A stretch of DNA of 64,000 bases from Thalassomonas haliotis (GCF_028657945.1 NZ_CP059693.1:806001-870000), one strand, 5' to 3'. Positions 1 through 9,846 are shown, counted from the first letter of the stretch. Program-made: numbers and translations. Notes: a model not told the origin generated them from the letters alone.

Positions 1-700
1 AATACCGAGTCGAGTAGCGGTAAGTTATTTTCATCAAGTGTTTTGACTATCCTCTTTGTTCCGGTGGCAAGTCCCGGATATGCTTTGATAAACCTAGGGG
101 GGATATCACGCAGGAAGAGGATGGGAAGAGCATATTCCAGCGCTAAGTTGACATAGACCTTACCAGGTCCGGTCGGCTTAATAAAGCGCCCATGTGCGTA
201 TCCAGGTGGCTTAAAGGGATGCCGAACTGTTTGGCGCGATCAATTTGTGCCCGCAACTCAATGGCAACCTCATCTGCTTTGGCATGTTTGGCCACTTGTT
301 TGACGTTATCCCAGAGGTAACCGTCTTTATCGATAAGACTGGTAACCTTTTCTCGGGGGGCTACCGGCCCCCAGCGATAATGCTGCCATTCTGAATTCAG
401 TGTGAGATGGACGCCGTAATCGTGCTGCGGGTGTTTTTTGGCATAATCGGCAAATTCACTGAACCATGGGGTGGGCACCATGATGCTGGTCGAGGAAACA
501 ATGCCTGATTCCAAGCATGCCATGGTGGCCATATTGACCGAATGAGACATACCGGCATCATCTGCATGGATGATCAGATATCGCTTCTGAGTTTCTGCGG
601 ACGTGGCTGAAAGGTTTCCGGCTTCAACCTGTGCCAGTGCAGGAAAAAGTAAAGTAGCAAGCAACACAAAGCTGCAAGCAACTAAAGGGATTTTTCGCAT
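1..700 (-). pseudogene. ChbG/YdjC-family polysaccharide deacetylase, frameshifted and cut by the window edge
   Basis: Secreted carbohydrate deacetylase of the ChbG/YdjC family, which removes acetyl groups from N-acetylated oligosaccharides. The start at 698-700 is chosen because GGAGAAGG lies just upstream and the protein then begins with a clean signal peptide ([19 protein letters not shown]). The metal-binding HADDAGMS motif is near residue 44 and a histidine pair follows in HLDTHMGAL. The open frame stops at 143 with a non-family tail (RSMST). Adding one T to the plus strand at about 160-161 restores the family sequence ([19 protein letters not shown]...), which then stays open to base 1. 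So either a real one-base deletion has inactivated the gene or the assembly has an error here. The rest of the gene lies left of the window. Family confidence is high; pseudogene status depends on read support. Confidence 0.8.
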
Positions 701-828
701 GGTAGATCCTTCTCCAGGCAATAAAATGAAAGCAATTTACCTTATCATGCAGGTTATGACATGACAATCCGTCATAGAAGTGGTTGAAACTGTCTTTAAA
801 GCCGGTAGGCGAGCGTTAGTGACTATTG

Positions 829-1578
829 CTATTTGCCTAATTTCTTAAGCACGTTTTTCATGTGTTCTTTGAAGTATTTCTCTTCTTTTGATATTCCGCA
901 GTTAAAGGATTGGGTGGCGGAAAGTCCTTCCATACCGACATTAGACAAGTCTTCGGTTACGGAGCAGGTACCATCATCATGTTTGGTTATCGACATACCT
1001 TGCGAATACTCAGTCGTGCTGTCAGCTTTTTTCTGGTCGGCATCTATGGTTTTTTTCGAATGCGGTACCGGTTGTTGCTTACCATGCATAACTGATGGCG
1101 ATTTGTGTTGCTGATACTGGGACATCCCCTCCTGTAGCAGCTGGTTATTGATGCTGTTGGTTAGTTTCTGCAACTGGTTACGGGCGGAAAACTTTTTTGG
1201 CGTTTTGTTCTTTTTTTCAGACTTTTTTACCATGCCGGGGGCTTTGGCGGTAGTGGCTTCACTTTGTTGTTTTTTATCGGTAATAACTGGGGGAACTTGA
1301 TCGATAGCAGGCGTCTTTTTAGCCGATAACGCTTCTTTTTTGTTAGCGGGGGGCAGAGGTTTTTTAAACTGTTCCTTTTCTGCTATTGGTTCTGACGGGG
1401 TAATGGGTACTTCCAATATCTTTATTTCAGGTTTAGGGATATATAAATAACTTTTTATCGCAGGTTTAGTGACGGGGTCCGGCTGCGGCAAGCGGGTGGT
1501 CATAGTAAGCAGGAGTAACAGTAAAATGCCGTGAACAATCAGGGAGAGAATGACAGCGGTATAACGTCTGTTTAGCAC
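829..1578 (-). CDS. TonB/TolA-like membrane-anchored periplasmic protein, function unknown
   Basis: 249 residues from a GTG start. One N-terminal membrane helix (about residues 8-27, SLIVHGILLLLLL) resembles the anchors of TonB and TolA. A long lysine/proline/glutamine-rich periplasmic stretch follows (about 30-190), and then a small C-terminal segment with two cysteines (GTCSV and FNCGI) that may form a disulfide. I see no canonical TonB C-terminal domain (no YP-x(n)-G-V pattern), so energy transduction should not be assumed. It stands alone between two minus-strand genes. A weak Fur-box-like stretch (about 1581-1599, roughly 10 of 19 matches to consensus) lies just upstream; that is too weak to call. 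No clear Shine-Dalgarno sequence is visible. Confidence 0.65.
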   Translation of the reverse strand: MLNRRYTAVILSLIVHGILLLLLLTMTTRLPQPDPVTKPAIKSYLYIPKPEIKILEVPITPSEPIAEKEQFKKPLPPANKKEALSAKKTPAIDQVPPVITDKKQQSEATTAKAPGMVKKSEKKNKTPKKFSARNQLQKLTNSINNQLLQEGMSQYQQHKSPSVMHGKQQPVPHSKKTIDADQKKADSTTEYSQGMSITKHDDGTCSVTEDLSNVGMEGLSATQSFNCGISKEEKYFKEHMKNVLKKLGK

Positions 1579-1706
1579 AATAGCGAAAATATCATTATTA
1601 TTGTCGGGAAATAAATAGACTGGCCGGTGAATGATTAGTTCACAAATTATTGCTTATTACTTTTGAAATCAATAAAAAGCGGATCATCGCCAGGTGTTGG
1701 ATATCT

Positions 1707-2444
1707 TTATTTTTCGTTTAGTATTCTACTGACGGCGCCTGAGTTAACCAAGCGGGTTAAGGTGGCCGAGAGGTGTGGCAACTCTTGTTGAAGTGGTGAT
1801 CTTTTGGCTATGGCTATGTATGAGTCAACGCTTCTGTCATATTGGTAGCTGGCCAATCTAAAGGCTGATTTGTATTGCGGCTCCGGCAACCAGGAAACAA
1901 TGGACTCTTCCCGTTCAATAAAAGTATCTATCCGGTTTTTTAATAACATATGTACCAGTTGCTCTCTGCTGGTTAGCTCAACTTTAGTGAGCCGGTTGTC
2001 ATGATCAAACTTATCGAAATAGGTGCTGCCACGTATAACCCCTATGGTAAGCGGTGTTAAATCCTGATAACTGTCAATGTGAAGATCATTAGTGCTGTTG
2101 ATAAAAAATCTCAGGGGAAAATGTTGGGTAAAAAAAGGTGGTGAAATAAAGCTGAGGTAACGTTCCCGCTCCGGCGTTTTTCGCACCGAAATCATCATAT
2201 CTGCCTGCCCCTTTCTCATTAACGACAGGCAGCGGGCGGTCGGACAGGGAATATAGATAATTTTTTTCTTGAGGGTTTTAGCCAGCAACTTGACGACTTC
2301 AATGTTTTTACCGACATAGCGATTGTTGACCTTATCAATCATAGGGGGTTCGAGATAAGTCGCCAGGCGGATAGTGCCGTGAGCGCCTGCTTCTGCAGGG
2401 GGAAGAAAAAATAACGGTAAAATAAATAGATAAAGATAAAGCAC
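1707..2444 (-). CDS. Periplasmic amino-acid-type substrate-binding protein (SBP_bac_3-like)
   Basis: 245 residues from a GTG start, with a short signal peptide (cleavage probably after PPAEA). The mature part follows the family-3 solute-binding pattern: IRLATYLEPPM at the first strand, GKNIEVVKLLAKTL in the first helix, a QADMMIS turn, and TPLTIGVIRGSTY opening the second lobe. No permease or ATPase gene is adjacent. Orphan proteins of this kind in Alteromonadales are often sensory or of unknown ligand, so transport is not implied. A cysteine pair (CPTARC) near residue 62 could form a disulfide. It is divergent from yacL across a 258-bp gap. The fold is fairly sure, the ligand unknown. Confidence 0.75.
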   Translation of the reverse strand: MLYLYLFILPLFFLPPAEAGAHGTIRLATYLEPPMIDKVNNRYVGKNIEVVKLLAKTLKKKIIYIPCPTARCLSLMRKGQADMMISVRKTPERERYLSFISPPFFTQHFPLRFFINSTNDLHIDSYQDLTPLTIGVIRGSTYFDKFDHDNRLTKVELTSREQLVHMLLKNRIDTFIEREESIVSWLPEPQYKSAFRLASYQYDRSVDSYIAIAKRSPLQQELPHLSATLTRLVNSGAVSRILNEK

Positions 2445-2702
2445 GATTCAATACCTGCCGAAGTCTTACTGCTTTTATAATGATAATAAAATCCCTGATT
2501 AAGGCTAATTTTATTATTTGTCCAGTATGCCAAATTTACTGCTGAAATGTCAGTATTTCCGCCACTAATTTGCTACACTGATACATAAGAAAGAATGCCG
2601 TGATAGCTTATTTTACGGGCGCTGCCGTGTTGTTTGCGTTTTCTGAACCGGCGTGTTTGATTGCATGATTAAATCATCGGCTTGATAAAAATTGGAGATT
2701 AG

Positions 2703-3089
2703 ATGGAATACGAATTTGTTCATGATGCTATTACCGGTGCGGCAAAAGCAAAGTTTTCTTATGGACATGAAGTGATCGGCCCCTGGCTGGAAGTGGAAAT
2801 CGGTGATAACACGCAAAAAATGACGGATTTGTTGACGGCGATAGCCAATATCGATTCCGGCAATAACAACGAAATTATGATCACCGGCCGTGAGTATTCG
2901 GTTACCTTCAGCCATGATGATGTTATCGTACAAAATAACTCCAGTATTAATGGCGAAGCCCATGAAATGCCTGCCGAGTTGGCAGAGGATTTTGATGACT
3001 ATGAGCAGAGCTGCTCTAGCTCCTGCGGTATAGATGATTTCCGGCAGTTGTTATTGTCTTGGGCAAAGTTTACTAATAGTTTACAATAA
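2703..3089 (+). CDS. yacL: YacL family protein (UPF0231)
   Basis: 128 residues matching Escherichia coli YacL along its length: an opening MEYEFVHDAITG, the GHEVIGPWLEVE segment, a central GREYSVTF strand, and the C-terminal SCGIDDFRQLLLSW, equivalent to LCGVEDFLQVV. The family is small, cytoplasmic and confined to gammaproteobacteria; its function is unknown. The final third is acidic with a serine/cysteine cluster (SCSSSCG). The start is the first ATG in the conserved frame, with GGAG upstream in the sequence TTGGAGATTAG. It is divergent from the binding-protein gene and about 100 bp upstream of the RND operon, with no clear terminator between. Confidence 0.85.
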   Translation: MEYEFVHDAITGAAKAKFSYGHEVIGPWLEVEIGDNTQKMTDLLTAIANIDSGNNNEIMITGREYSVTFSHDDVIVQNNSSINGEAHEMPAELAEDFDDYEQSCSSSCGIDDFRQLLLSWAKFTNSLQ

Positions 3090-3189
3090 ACTAATTGAGT
3101 TTTATCTTTATTTGCTGGTATAACAAGCAGTAACAGCATAATTGTGTGATTCACACGTTATTCCTTATTGCTTCCTAACGAGTTTATTT

Positions 3190-4479
3190 ATGAACTTTAC
3201 CAGCACTCAGGTTCGCGATAGCTCTCAGCTCCGCAATAGCAGGGCAAAGCGCATGGTGCCGTTACGTTATGTGCTTACCCCTATTGCCATTATTCTGGCT
3301 GCTATCGTTATTCTTATCCTTGCCACTGTCTTGGCGCCGAAACCGGCTAAAAAACCTCAGGTCTTTAAAGCCCCTTTAGTAGAAGTCATACCGCTGGAAT
3401 ACCAGGACATTACTTTTCGTATTGCCAGCCAGGGCAGTGTGGTGCCAAGAACCGAAACCCGTTTGGTTTCGGAAGTCTCCGGATTGATCACCGAAGTTGC
3501 TGAGCATTTTCTGGTTGGGGGATTCTTTCGCAAGGGAGAAGTACTGTTATCTATAGATGATATTTCCTATAAGGTAGCCCTGCAGCAGGCCCGCTCCAGA
3601 TTAGATACCGCCGAGGCGTCATTGGTGGAAGAGCAGGCCAGGGTGGAGCAGGCAGAAGATGAATGGCGGCTAACCGGTAAATCCCTGAAAGATGCGCCTG
3701 TGATGGCGCTGCGCATTCCTAATTTGAAAAAGGCCGAGGCTGAGCTTGCGGCTGCCCGGGCTAATGTTGCCGAAGCCGAAGTTAAACTGGCGCGTACGAA
3801 AATCGTGGCACCTTATGATGCTATGTTAAAGGCGAAAAAAGTTGATATCGGCCAATATGTCACCACGGGCAGCGAGTTGGCTACCACCTTTGCCGTCGAT
3901 TATGCCGAAGTACGTTTACCGGTTAAGCAAAAGGATATTGAATTTCTTAACTTGCCCCGTATCAACCAGGGGGCGGGACAGGGCTTGGCGGTTGAGCTCT
4001 ATTATCAGTTAGCGGGGAAAAAATATCACTGGCCGGGAGTTATTACCCGCTATGAAGGCGTCGTGGACAGCGCCAGCCGGGTGCATTATGTTGTAGCGCA
4101 GCTGGACGACCCCTACAATGTACTTAATGCTGACAGCCGGCATGAGATACGCGTTGGCACCTTTGTTAAAGCCAGTATCCAGGGGCGGGAAGTCTCAGAC
4201 GTTGCCGCTATTCCCCGCAGCGCCTTACATGGCGCAGACAAGGTTTATCTGGCGGGCAATGACAATGTCCTGAGCATGAAAAAGATCAATATCCTGCGCA
4301 GCGATCTCGATTATGTCTACACCCGGGATAAGCTGGATGATGATCTGAGGCTGGTGTTGACGAATCTTGATGCCGCCGTAGAGGGTATGGCGCTGCGCAT
4401 TTTTGGTGAGGAAAAAGAACGTCTTGCCCGGGATAAAAGTGCGCTGACTCCTACGCAGAATTCACAGGCCAGTTTCTGA
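3190..4479 (+). CDS. RND efflux periplasmic adaptor subunit (membrane fusion protein)
   Basis: 429 residues from the ATG at 3190; an in-frame ATG at 3142 would add a leader unlike the family. One N-terminal membrane helix (YVLTPIAIILAAIVILILA) anchors the protein to the inner membrane. Then come the lipoyl/barrel-sandwich half-motif (SEVSGLITEVAEHFLVGGFF), a coiled-coil hairpin rich in Ala, Glu and Lys, and the returning half (KIVAPYDAMLKAKKVDIGQY). It links the pump in the next gene to an outer-membrane channel; no TolC-type gene is nearby. The stop overlaps the start of the permease gene (TGATG), so translation is coupled. Substrate unknown. Confidence 0.9.
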   Translation: MNFTSTQVRDSSQLRNSRAKRMVPLRYVLTPIAIILAAIVILILATVLAPKPAKKPQVFKAPLVEVIPLEYQDITFRIASQGSVVPRTETRLVSEVSGLITEVAEHFLVGGFFRKGEVLLSIDDISYKVALQQARSRLDTAEASLVEEQARVEQAEDEWRLTGKSLKDAPVMALRIPNLKKAEAELAAARANVAEAEVKLARTKIVAPYDAMLKAKKVDIGQYVTTGSELATTFAVDYAEVRLPVKQKDIEFLNLPRINQGAGQGLAVELYYQLAGKKYHWPGVITRYEGVVDSASRVHYVVAQLDDPYNVLNADSRHEIRVGTFVKASIQGREVSDVAAIPRSALHGADKVYLAGNDNVLSMKKINILRSDLDYVYTRDKLDDDLRLVLTNLDAAVEGMALRIFGEEKERLARDKSALTPTQNSQASF

Positions 4480-7400
4480 TGAGCGCCCACAGCGAGCAGT
4501 TAACCGGTATTATCGCCTGGTTTACCCGCAACAGCGTTGCCGCCAATTTATTGATGATGTTTATTTTAATCGCCGGTGTATTTTCCTACCAGGGATTAAA
4601 TAAAAAAACCTTTCCCGAATTTAATCCCAACAGTATCCAGGTCCAGGTTTATCACCTGGGGGCGGCGCCGGAAGAGGTTGAGCTGGGGGTGATCCTGAAA
4701 GTGGAAGAAGCGCTGGAAGATATTGAAGGCATCAAGCGTACCACCTCTACGGCACAGGAAGGGCTGGGTATCGTCAGCATTGAACTTCAGTCGGGTTATT
4801 CCATTGCAGAAAAGCTTGATGAAGTGCAGATGCAGGTAGATGCCATCACAACTTTTCCCGAACAAACCGAAAAACCTATTATTACCAAGGTGGAATTTAA
4901 AGGCCAGGTGATGTGGCTGTCCGTCAGCGGCAGTATGGACCGGCGTAGCCGTCAGGTGATGGCGCAGGATATCCGCGATGAGATCATGGCGTTGCCGAGT
5001 GTAAATATCGCCGATATTGTCGGCAGCCGGGATTATGAGATCAGTATTGAGGTATCGGAAGAAAAACTGCAACAGTACGGCCTGACTTTTTCTGCCGTCA
5101 GCCAGGCGGTAAAAAAATCTTCGGTGGACCTGCCGGGCGGAACCATCAAAACCCGGGGAGGCGATATTTTGTTGCGCACCCAGGGTCAGGCCTATACCGG
5201 GGAAGAATACGGCCGTTTGGTGCTGACCACTAAGCCTGACGGCACCCGGCTGGTGTTATCGGACGTGGCCAATATTATTGACGGATTTGTCGAACAGGAA
5301 GACTTTGCCAAATTCAACGGCGAGCACACCTCAAGCATAATGATCCAGTCCACCGGCGATCAAAACGATCTGGTTATCGCCAGGGAAGTTAAGGCCTATG
5401 TCGAGCAAAAAAATCAAAGTTTACCGGCGGGAGCCAAGCTTACCATGTGGGGAGACTCTTCCTATTACCTGTCTGAACGTCTGAGCATGATGATCACTAA
5501 TTTAACCCTGGGCGCCTGCCTGGTGTTTCTTGTGCTGGCACTGTTTTTACGGATAAAGATAGCCTTCTGGGTGATGATAGGCATCCCGATCAGTTTCTTC
5601 GGGGCTTTTATCATGATGCCGCTGTTGGGGGACTGGTCGGTTTCCATCAATATGATCAGCCTGTTTGCTTTTATCATGGTGCTGGGCATAGTGGTGGATG
5701 ATGCAATAGTGATCGGGGAAAGTGCCTATAGTGAGATCCAGAATTACGGACACTCCACCGACAATGTTATCCGCGGCACTATGCGCGTGGCTATGCCGGC
5801 AACCTTTGGGGTCTTAACCACCATAGCCGCCTTTGCTCCGCTGCTGATGATAGAAGCCACCTTTGCCGCCTTTTTCCGTGCTATCGCTCTGGTGGTGTCT
5901 TTTTGCCTGCTTTTTTCCCTGATCGAGTCCAAATGGATCTTGCCGGCGCACCTGGCCCATATGCGTTACCGGCCGCTGACGAAGGAAACCGCCAATGTTA
6001 TCGAGCGGGTGCAAATGGCCTTTAAGGAAAAGCTGGAGCATTTTATTCATCATAATTACCAGGACTGGCTGGGCAGGGCGCTGCATGCCCGCTACAACAC
6101 TATGGCGGTATTTGTTGCTATCCTGATCTTATCCCTGAGCCTGATTTCAGGCGGTTTTGTCAAAATGGAAGTCTTCCCCTCCATTCCCAGCGATTTTATT
6201 CAGGGCAAGATAGTTATGGTGAACGGCAGCTCAGCCAACGACCGCAACAAGGCCATAGACAAGGTTAACCGGGCGGCGCTGGCGATCGCCGATGAGAACC
6301 CGTTTCAGGGAGTAAGCTTTATCAAACATACCATGGTTTTTACCCAGGGTAATACCCAGGCAACTTTTATCCTGGAGTTGGTAAAGCCGGATGAGCGCGA
6401 ACTCAGCGCCTACGATATTGAAAAATTGTGGCGCGAGCGTATCGGTGAAATTCCCGGCACCAAGGAGTTGCGTTTTTATGCAGGCACCAATGCCGGGGGC
6501 GATGCTGCGCTGGAGTTTCAATTTAACGGCAGCAACGACAAAGAACTCGAAGCCGCCGCCCAGGCCTTACAGGACAAGCTTAAGGAATATGACGGGGTTT
6601 ATGACATCCGTAATTCATTCAGCCGGGGCAGCCAGGAAATCAAACTTGGTATTAAGCCCGAAGCCGAAATTTTAGGGCTTACCCTTACGGACTTGGCGCG
6701 CCAGGTGCGCCAGGCGTTTTATGGCGAGGAAGCACAAAGGATCCAGCGGGGGCGCGATGAGTTAAAAGTGATGGTGCGTTACCCGAAAGAGCAGAGGTTA
6801 TCGGTATTTGATCTCGAAGACATGTGGATCCGCACCCCGGACGGTAAAGAAGTGCCTTTTTACCAGGTGGCGGATATCAGTATCGGCCAGGGGTTTTCTA
6901 CCATCACCCGGGTTAACCAGAAGCGCGCGATTACCATTTCGGCGGATATTGACAGTGAAAAAGTAGAATCGCGTAAAATTGTTACGGAAATGAACGAGGG
7001 CAATATCCCGGAGATCCTCAGCAATTATCCCAGTGTCAAATACGGTATGGAAGGGGCGAGTAAAGAGCAGGCGGACTTTTTGCAGCAACTGGCAATGGCG
7101 GGTATTGGCGCCCTGTTTTTGATCTATTGTTTAATTGCTATTCCGACTAAGTCTTATGTGCAGCCTTTGGTGATTATGTCGGTGATCCCCTTTGGCATTA
7201 TCGGCGCCATTGCCGGCCACTGGCTGCTGGGTAAAACCATCAATATGATGTCGATTTACGGTTTTATCGCCCTTACCGGTGTCGTGGTTAACGACAGCTT
7301 GATCATGGTGGATTTTATCAATAAAGGTAAAGACTCCGGTCGGCGTATGGTGGCGATCGTGATGCAGGCGGGCACGCAAAGGTTCAGGGCTATTCTGTTG

Positions 7401-7613
7401 ACTTCGCTAACAACCTTTTTCGGCGTTTTCCCCCTTTATTTTGAAACCAGCTTGCAGGCGCAATTTATAATTCCCATGGCGATTTCTTTAGGTTTTGGTA
7501 TTGTCTTCGCCACAGTGATCACCTTGTTTTTGATCCCGGCGTTATACCTGATCAAGGAAGATATCCAGGGCTTACTTTTCCAGGTAAAGAGGCGGGAGGT
7601 GATCAGGGAATAG
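4479..7613 (+). CDS. RND efflux permease (AcrB/MdtB-like)
   Basis: 1044 residues, the usual length of a proton-driven resistance-nodulation-division pump. The first membrane helix is at about 12-32 (NSVAANLLMMFILIAGVFSY), and the periplasmic loop opens with FPEFNPNSIQVQV. Membrane-domain motifs are present in order: LVFLVLALFLRIKIAFWVM, GIVVDDAIVIGE (conserved Asp pair for proton relay) and, in the second half, GVVVNDSLIMVDFIN. Internal duplication gives the expected two six-helix halves. It is translationally coupled to the adaptor gene. The GVVVND motif and lack of an aromatic-rich pocket resemble the Alteromonadales 'efflux RND permease' branch rather than AcrB itself. Drug, solvent or metabolite export cannot be told apart from sequence. 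Confidence 0.92.
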   Translation: MSAHSEQLTGIIAWFTRNSVAANLLMMFILIAGVFSYQGLNKKTFPEFNPNSIQVQVYHLGAAPEEVELGVILKVEEALEDIEGIKRTTSTAQEGLGIVSIELQSGYSIAEKLDEVQMQVDAITTFPEQTEKPIITKVEFKGQVMWLSVSGSMDRRSRQVMAQDIRDEIMALPSVNIADIVGSRDYEISIEVSEEKLQQYGLTFSAVSQAVKKSSVDLPGGTIKTRGGDILLRTQGQAYTGEEYGRLVLTTKPDGTRLVLSDVANIIDGFVEQEDFAKFNGEHTSSIMIQSTGDQNDLVIAREVKAYVEQKNQSLPAGAKLTMWGDSSYYLSERLSMMITNLTLGACLVFLVLALFLRIKIAFWVMIGIPISFFGAFIMMPLLGDWSVSINMISLFAFIMVLGIVVDDAIVIGESAYSEIQNYGHSTDNVIRGTMRVAMPATFGVLTTIAAFAPLLMIEATFAAFFRAIALVVSFCLLFSLIESKWILPAHLAHMRYRPLTKETANVIERVQMAFKEKLEHFIHHNYQDWLGRALHARYNTMAVFVAILILSLSLISGGFVKMEVFPSIPSDFIQGKIVMVNGSSANDRNKAIDKVNRAALAIADENPFQGVSFIKHTMVFTQGNTQATFILELVKPDERELSAYDIEKLWRERIGEIPGTKELRFYAGTNAGGDAALEFQFNGSNDKELEAAAQALQDKLKEYDGVYDIRNSFSRGSQEIKLGIKPEAEILGLTLTDLARQVRQAFYGEEAQRIQRGRDELKVMVRYPKEQRLSVFDLEDMWIRTPDGKEVPFYQVADISIGQGFSTITRVNQKRAITISADIDSEKVESRKIVTEMNEGNIPEILSNYPSVKYGMEGASKEQADFLQQLAMAGIGALFLIYCLIAIPTKSYVQPLVIMSVIPFGIIGAIAGHWLLGKTINMMSIYGFIALTGVVVNDSLIMVDFINKGKDSGRRMVAIVMQAGTQRFRAILLTSLTTFFGVFPLYFETSLQAQFIIPMAISLGFGIVFATVITLFLIPALYLIKEDIQGLLFQVKRREVIRE

Positions 7614-7694
7614 GCCGGCCCTGAATAGCTTATTGGCCTTATTATTATCATAGTGCGGGTTTTATCGGGTTGCGTGCTGCTAAGGGTCGGGCAG

Positions 7695-8537
7695 TTAAGT
7701 TAACTGCTCATTGAGATCTTCAATCAAGTCGGCAATATCATCTTCGTCTATGTTCAATACCGTCAACACCGAATCGCGGACAAAAGACCAGTCGGCGGAC
7801 TCGCGAAAATGTTTGTGCAGATAAACGATATTCTCCGCCAGTTTTAAAATAGCAAAACTTACCTGATCCGCAGAACCGTCAATTTTGTGCAGGTACTCAC
7901 GTTCGTGATGGCGCAAGATCAATTGGCAAATATCCACAGGTAAGCGCCAGGAAGTAGCAACATAGTAACCGATAGTGGCATGGCTGACGTTGTAGGCTTT
8001 TTCTTCGATATCCGGCAGGGTTTCACTCGGGTTTTGTTCTGCCTGGCTTAAGGTGCTGCGGTAGTTTTCATACTTCATCGCCATTACCGGAATGCCGCAG
8101 TCGTGAAATAACCCCAGGGTAAACAGTTTTTCACTGGAGATTCGCTTGTTAAGGCGTTTGGCAATAAAGACCGCGCTATTGGCGATATTGGAGGAGTTAT
8201 TCCAAAAGTCATCCAGGGCAATACTGGCTTTTTTATCTTTAAAGCTGCGTTTGAGTAAGCTGCTGGTGACTAAAGTGGTAATACCGGCCAGGCCGATATA
8301 ACGGACGGATTTTTTGATATCGGAAATAGAGCGGGCCAGGCCATATAAGGGGGAGTTGATGGTTTTTAATATGGTGGCGCTGACGGCGACATCCTGTGAG
8401 ATAGTGTCGGCGATCTGGTTGATATCCGGCTCAGATACACTCATTAACTTTTGCAGTTTCAGCAATAGTTCAGGTTGCGCCGGTACCGAAAAACCGCGAT
8501 CAATATCAGCCAAAACCTTATCGTTTACTTGGATCAT
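7695..8537 (-). CDS. HDOD domain signalling protein
   Basis: 280 residues, cytoplasmic. The HDOD domain, a metal-free relative of HD phosphohydrolases, spans about residues 15-215: FSVPAQPELLLKLQKLM, ADTISQDVAVSATILKTINSPLYG, the ISDIKKSVRYIGLAGI helix pair, then LFHDCGIPVM and ILRHHE. The HD dyad in FHDCG is kept, which is not always so in this family. HDOD proteins commonly sit in c-di-GMP or chemosensory circuits, as scaffolds or regulators of two-component systems. There is no partner domain, so this is a stand-alone module. It is convergent with the RND permease. No strong Shine-Dalgarno sequence is visible. Confidence 0.88.
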   Translation of the reverse strand: MIQVNDKVLADIDRGFSVPAQPELLLKLQKLMSVSEPDINQIADTISQDVAVSATILKTINSPLYGLARSISDIKKSVRYIGLAGITTLVTSSLLKRSFKDKKASIALDDFWNNSSNIANSAVFIAKRLNKRISSEKLFTLGLFHDCGIPVMAMKYENYRSTLSQAEQNPSETLPDIEEKAYNVSHATIGYYVATSWRLPVDICQLILRHHEREYLHKIDGSADQVSFAILKLAENIVYLHKHFRESADWSFVRDSVLTVLNIDEDDIADLIEDLNEQLT

Positions 8538-8967
8538 CTTATTCGTTCATTGAAAAAGGGTAAAAAGAAAAAACCGTAATAAAATTAGCAATAATTTACT
8601 ATTAATCGTCTTCTATTGTCTATCGGATAATGACGGAAAACCGATTTAGCACAAGCTATTTCCCTAATAATACAAAAAAGCAAGAACAAAAAAACACCAG
8701 AGCACGGATGAAGGAAAAACCCTGACTCGTTATTATTGCATCCGTACTGCCACTCTTTAAGCTTAGCTTAGGCAGGGGTATTCGCCAAAATCGCCCGGGT
8801 TTGGCCGAAGTTTTGCCGGTTTAGCCAGCCAGGGGAAACCGGCTTATCCAGAGACATTTTTCCTTAAATCAAATAAGCGCCATAGACAAAGCCGGTGGTA
8901 AATGCGATGCTCTGCCATTCATTTTGTATACAATTATTTTGATACGGGTAAAGGTAGTAGAAAAGGT
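8538..8967. other. 430-bp intergenic region
   Basis: It lies between two divergent genes, so it should hold the promoters of the HDOD gene (minus) and the ATP-grasp gene (plus). It is A/T-rich near the HDOD start. I found no long open frame, no strong inverted repeat and no recognisable regulator site here. Confidence 0.5.
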
Positions 8968-9846
8968 ATGAAACATTGCGCGATATTAACAATGGACAGC
9001 CTGGAAAATTTTGAGGCTTATGATCATTTACTGGAACAACCTCTAAAAGCCCTGGGTTGGCAAACCCATATGGTGTCATTGCGGGATCAGGGGGTTAACT
9101 GGGATGATTATCAGGTGGTGATTATTCGTACCCCCTGGGATTATCAGGATGATGCCCCTTTGTTTTTGCAGGTCTTGGCAAAGATCGAAGCTTCAAAAGC
9201 GGTGCTGGAAAACAGTCTGGATATAGTGCGCTGGAATATCGATAAAAGCTACCTGAAACAGCTGGAAGCCAAAGGGGTTAGCATAGTGCCGACCCTGTGG
9301 CCGGAAGCATTCGATTATGATGACGTCCAGGCGGCATTTAGTCACTTTACCTGTGAAAAAATCGTATTAAAACCCCGTATCAGCGCCAATGCCGACAATA
9401 CCTTTTTATTGACCCGGGAACAGGTTGAGGCCAGGCAGGTATTGCTGGCAGAGACCTTTGCCAGCCGGGCTTTTATGGTGCAGCCGTTTATGGAGAATAT
9501 TTGCAGTGAAGGGGAGTATTCCTGCTTTTATTTCGACGGCCAATACAGTCACAGCATTTTAAAAACCCCAAAAGATCAAGATTTCAGGGTGCAGGAAGAG
9601 CATGGCGGCCGTTTAACCAGCATAGATGCGGAAGAAAAATTACTGGAGCAGGCGACAATTGCCTTAAAGGCTATCAATGAACTGCCTTTATACGCCCGGG
9701 TAGATTTTGTCCGCCACGGGCAGGGTTTTGCTTTGATGGAAGCGGAGTTGATTGAACCTTCCCTGTATTTCAATATGGATAATCAGTCGGCTGAGCGTTT
9801 TGCCAAGGCCTTTGCTGAACGTATGGCAAGATTACATCAACTTTAA
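8968..9846 (+). CDS. ATP-grasp ligase, RimK/DcsG-like
   Basis: 292 residues from the ATG at 8968 (AAAAGG close upstream); an upstream ATG at 8902 would add 22 unlikely residues. It resembles the group that includes DcsG of D-cycloserine synthesis: an N-terminal pre-ATP-grasp region (VVIIRTPWDYQDDAPLF), a lysine/arginine loop (EKIVLKPRISANADNTFLL), VQPFMENICSEGEYSCFYFDGQYSH and a metal-binding end (LYARVDFVRHGQGFALMEAELIEPSLYF). The Asp, Glu and Asn/Glu Mg-ligands are in place, so it should be an active ligase that joins a carboxylate and an amine through an acyl phosphate. It stands alone with no biosynthetic partner next to it, so the substrate is unknown. Confidence 0.8.
   Translation: MKHCAILTMDSLENFEAYDHLLEQPLKALGWQTHMVSLRDQGVNWDDYQVVIIRTPWDYQDDAPLFLQVLAKIEASKAVLENSLDIVRWNIDKSYLKQLEAKGVSIVPTLWPEAFDYDDVQAAFSHFTCEKIVLKPRISANADNTFLLTREQVEARQVLLAETFASRAFMVQPFMENICSEGEYSCFYFDGQYSHSILKTPKDQDFRVQEEHGGRLTSIDAEEKLLEQATIALKAINELPLYARVDFVRHGQGFALMEAELIEPSLYFNMDNQSAERFAKAFAERMARLHQL

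Noticed and set aside
1581-1599. Fur box before the TonB/TolA-like gene
   Set aside because: Only about 10 of 19 positions match; suggestive but too weak to list.
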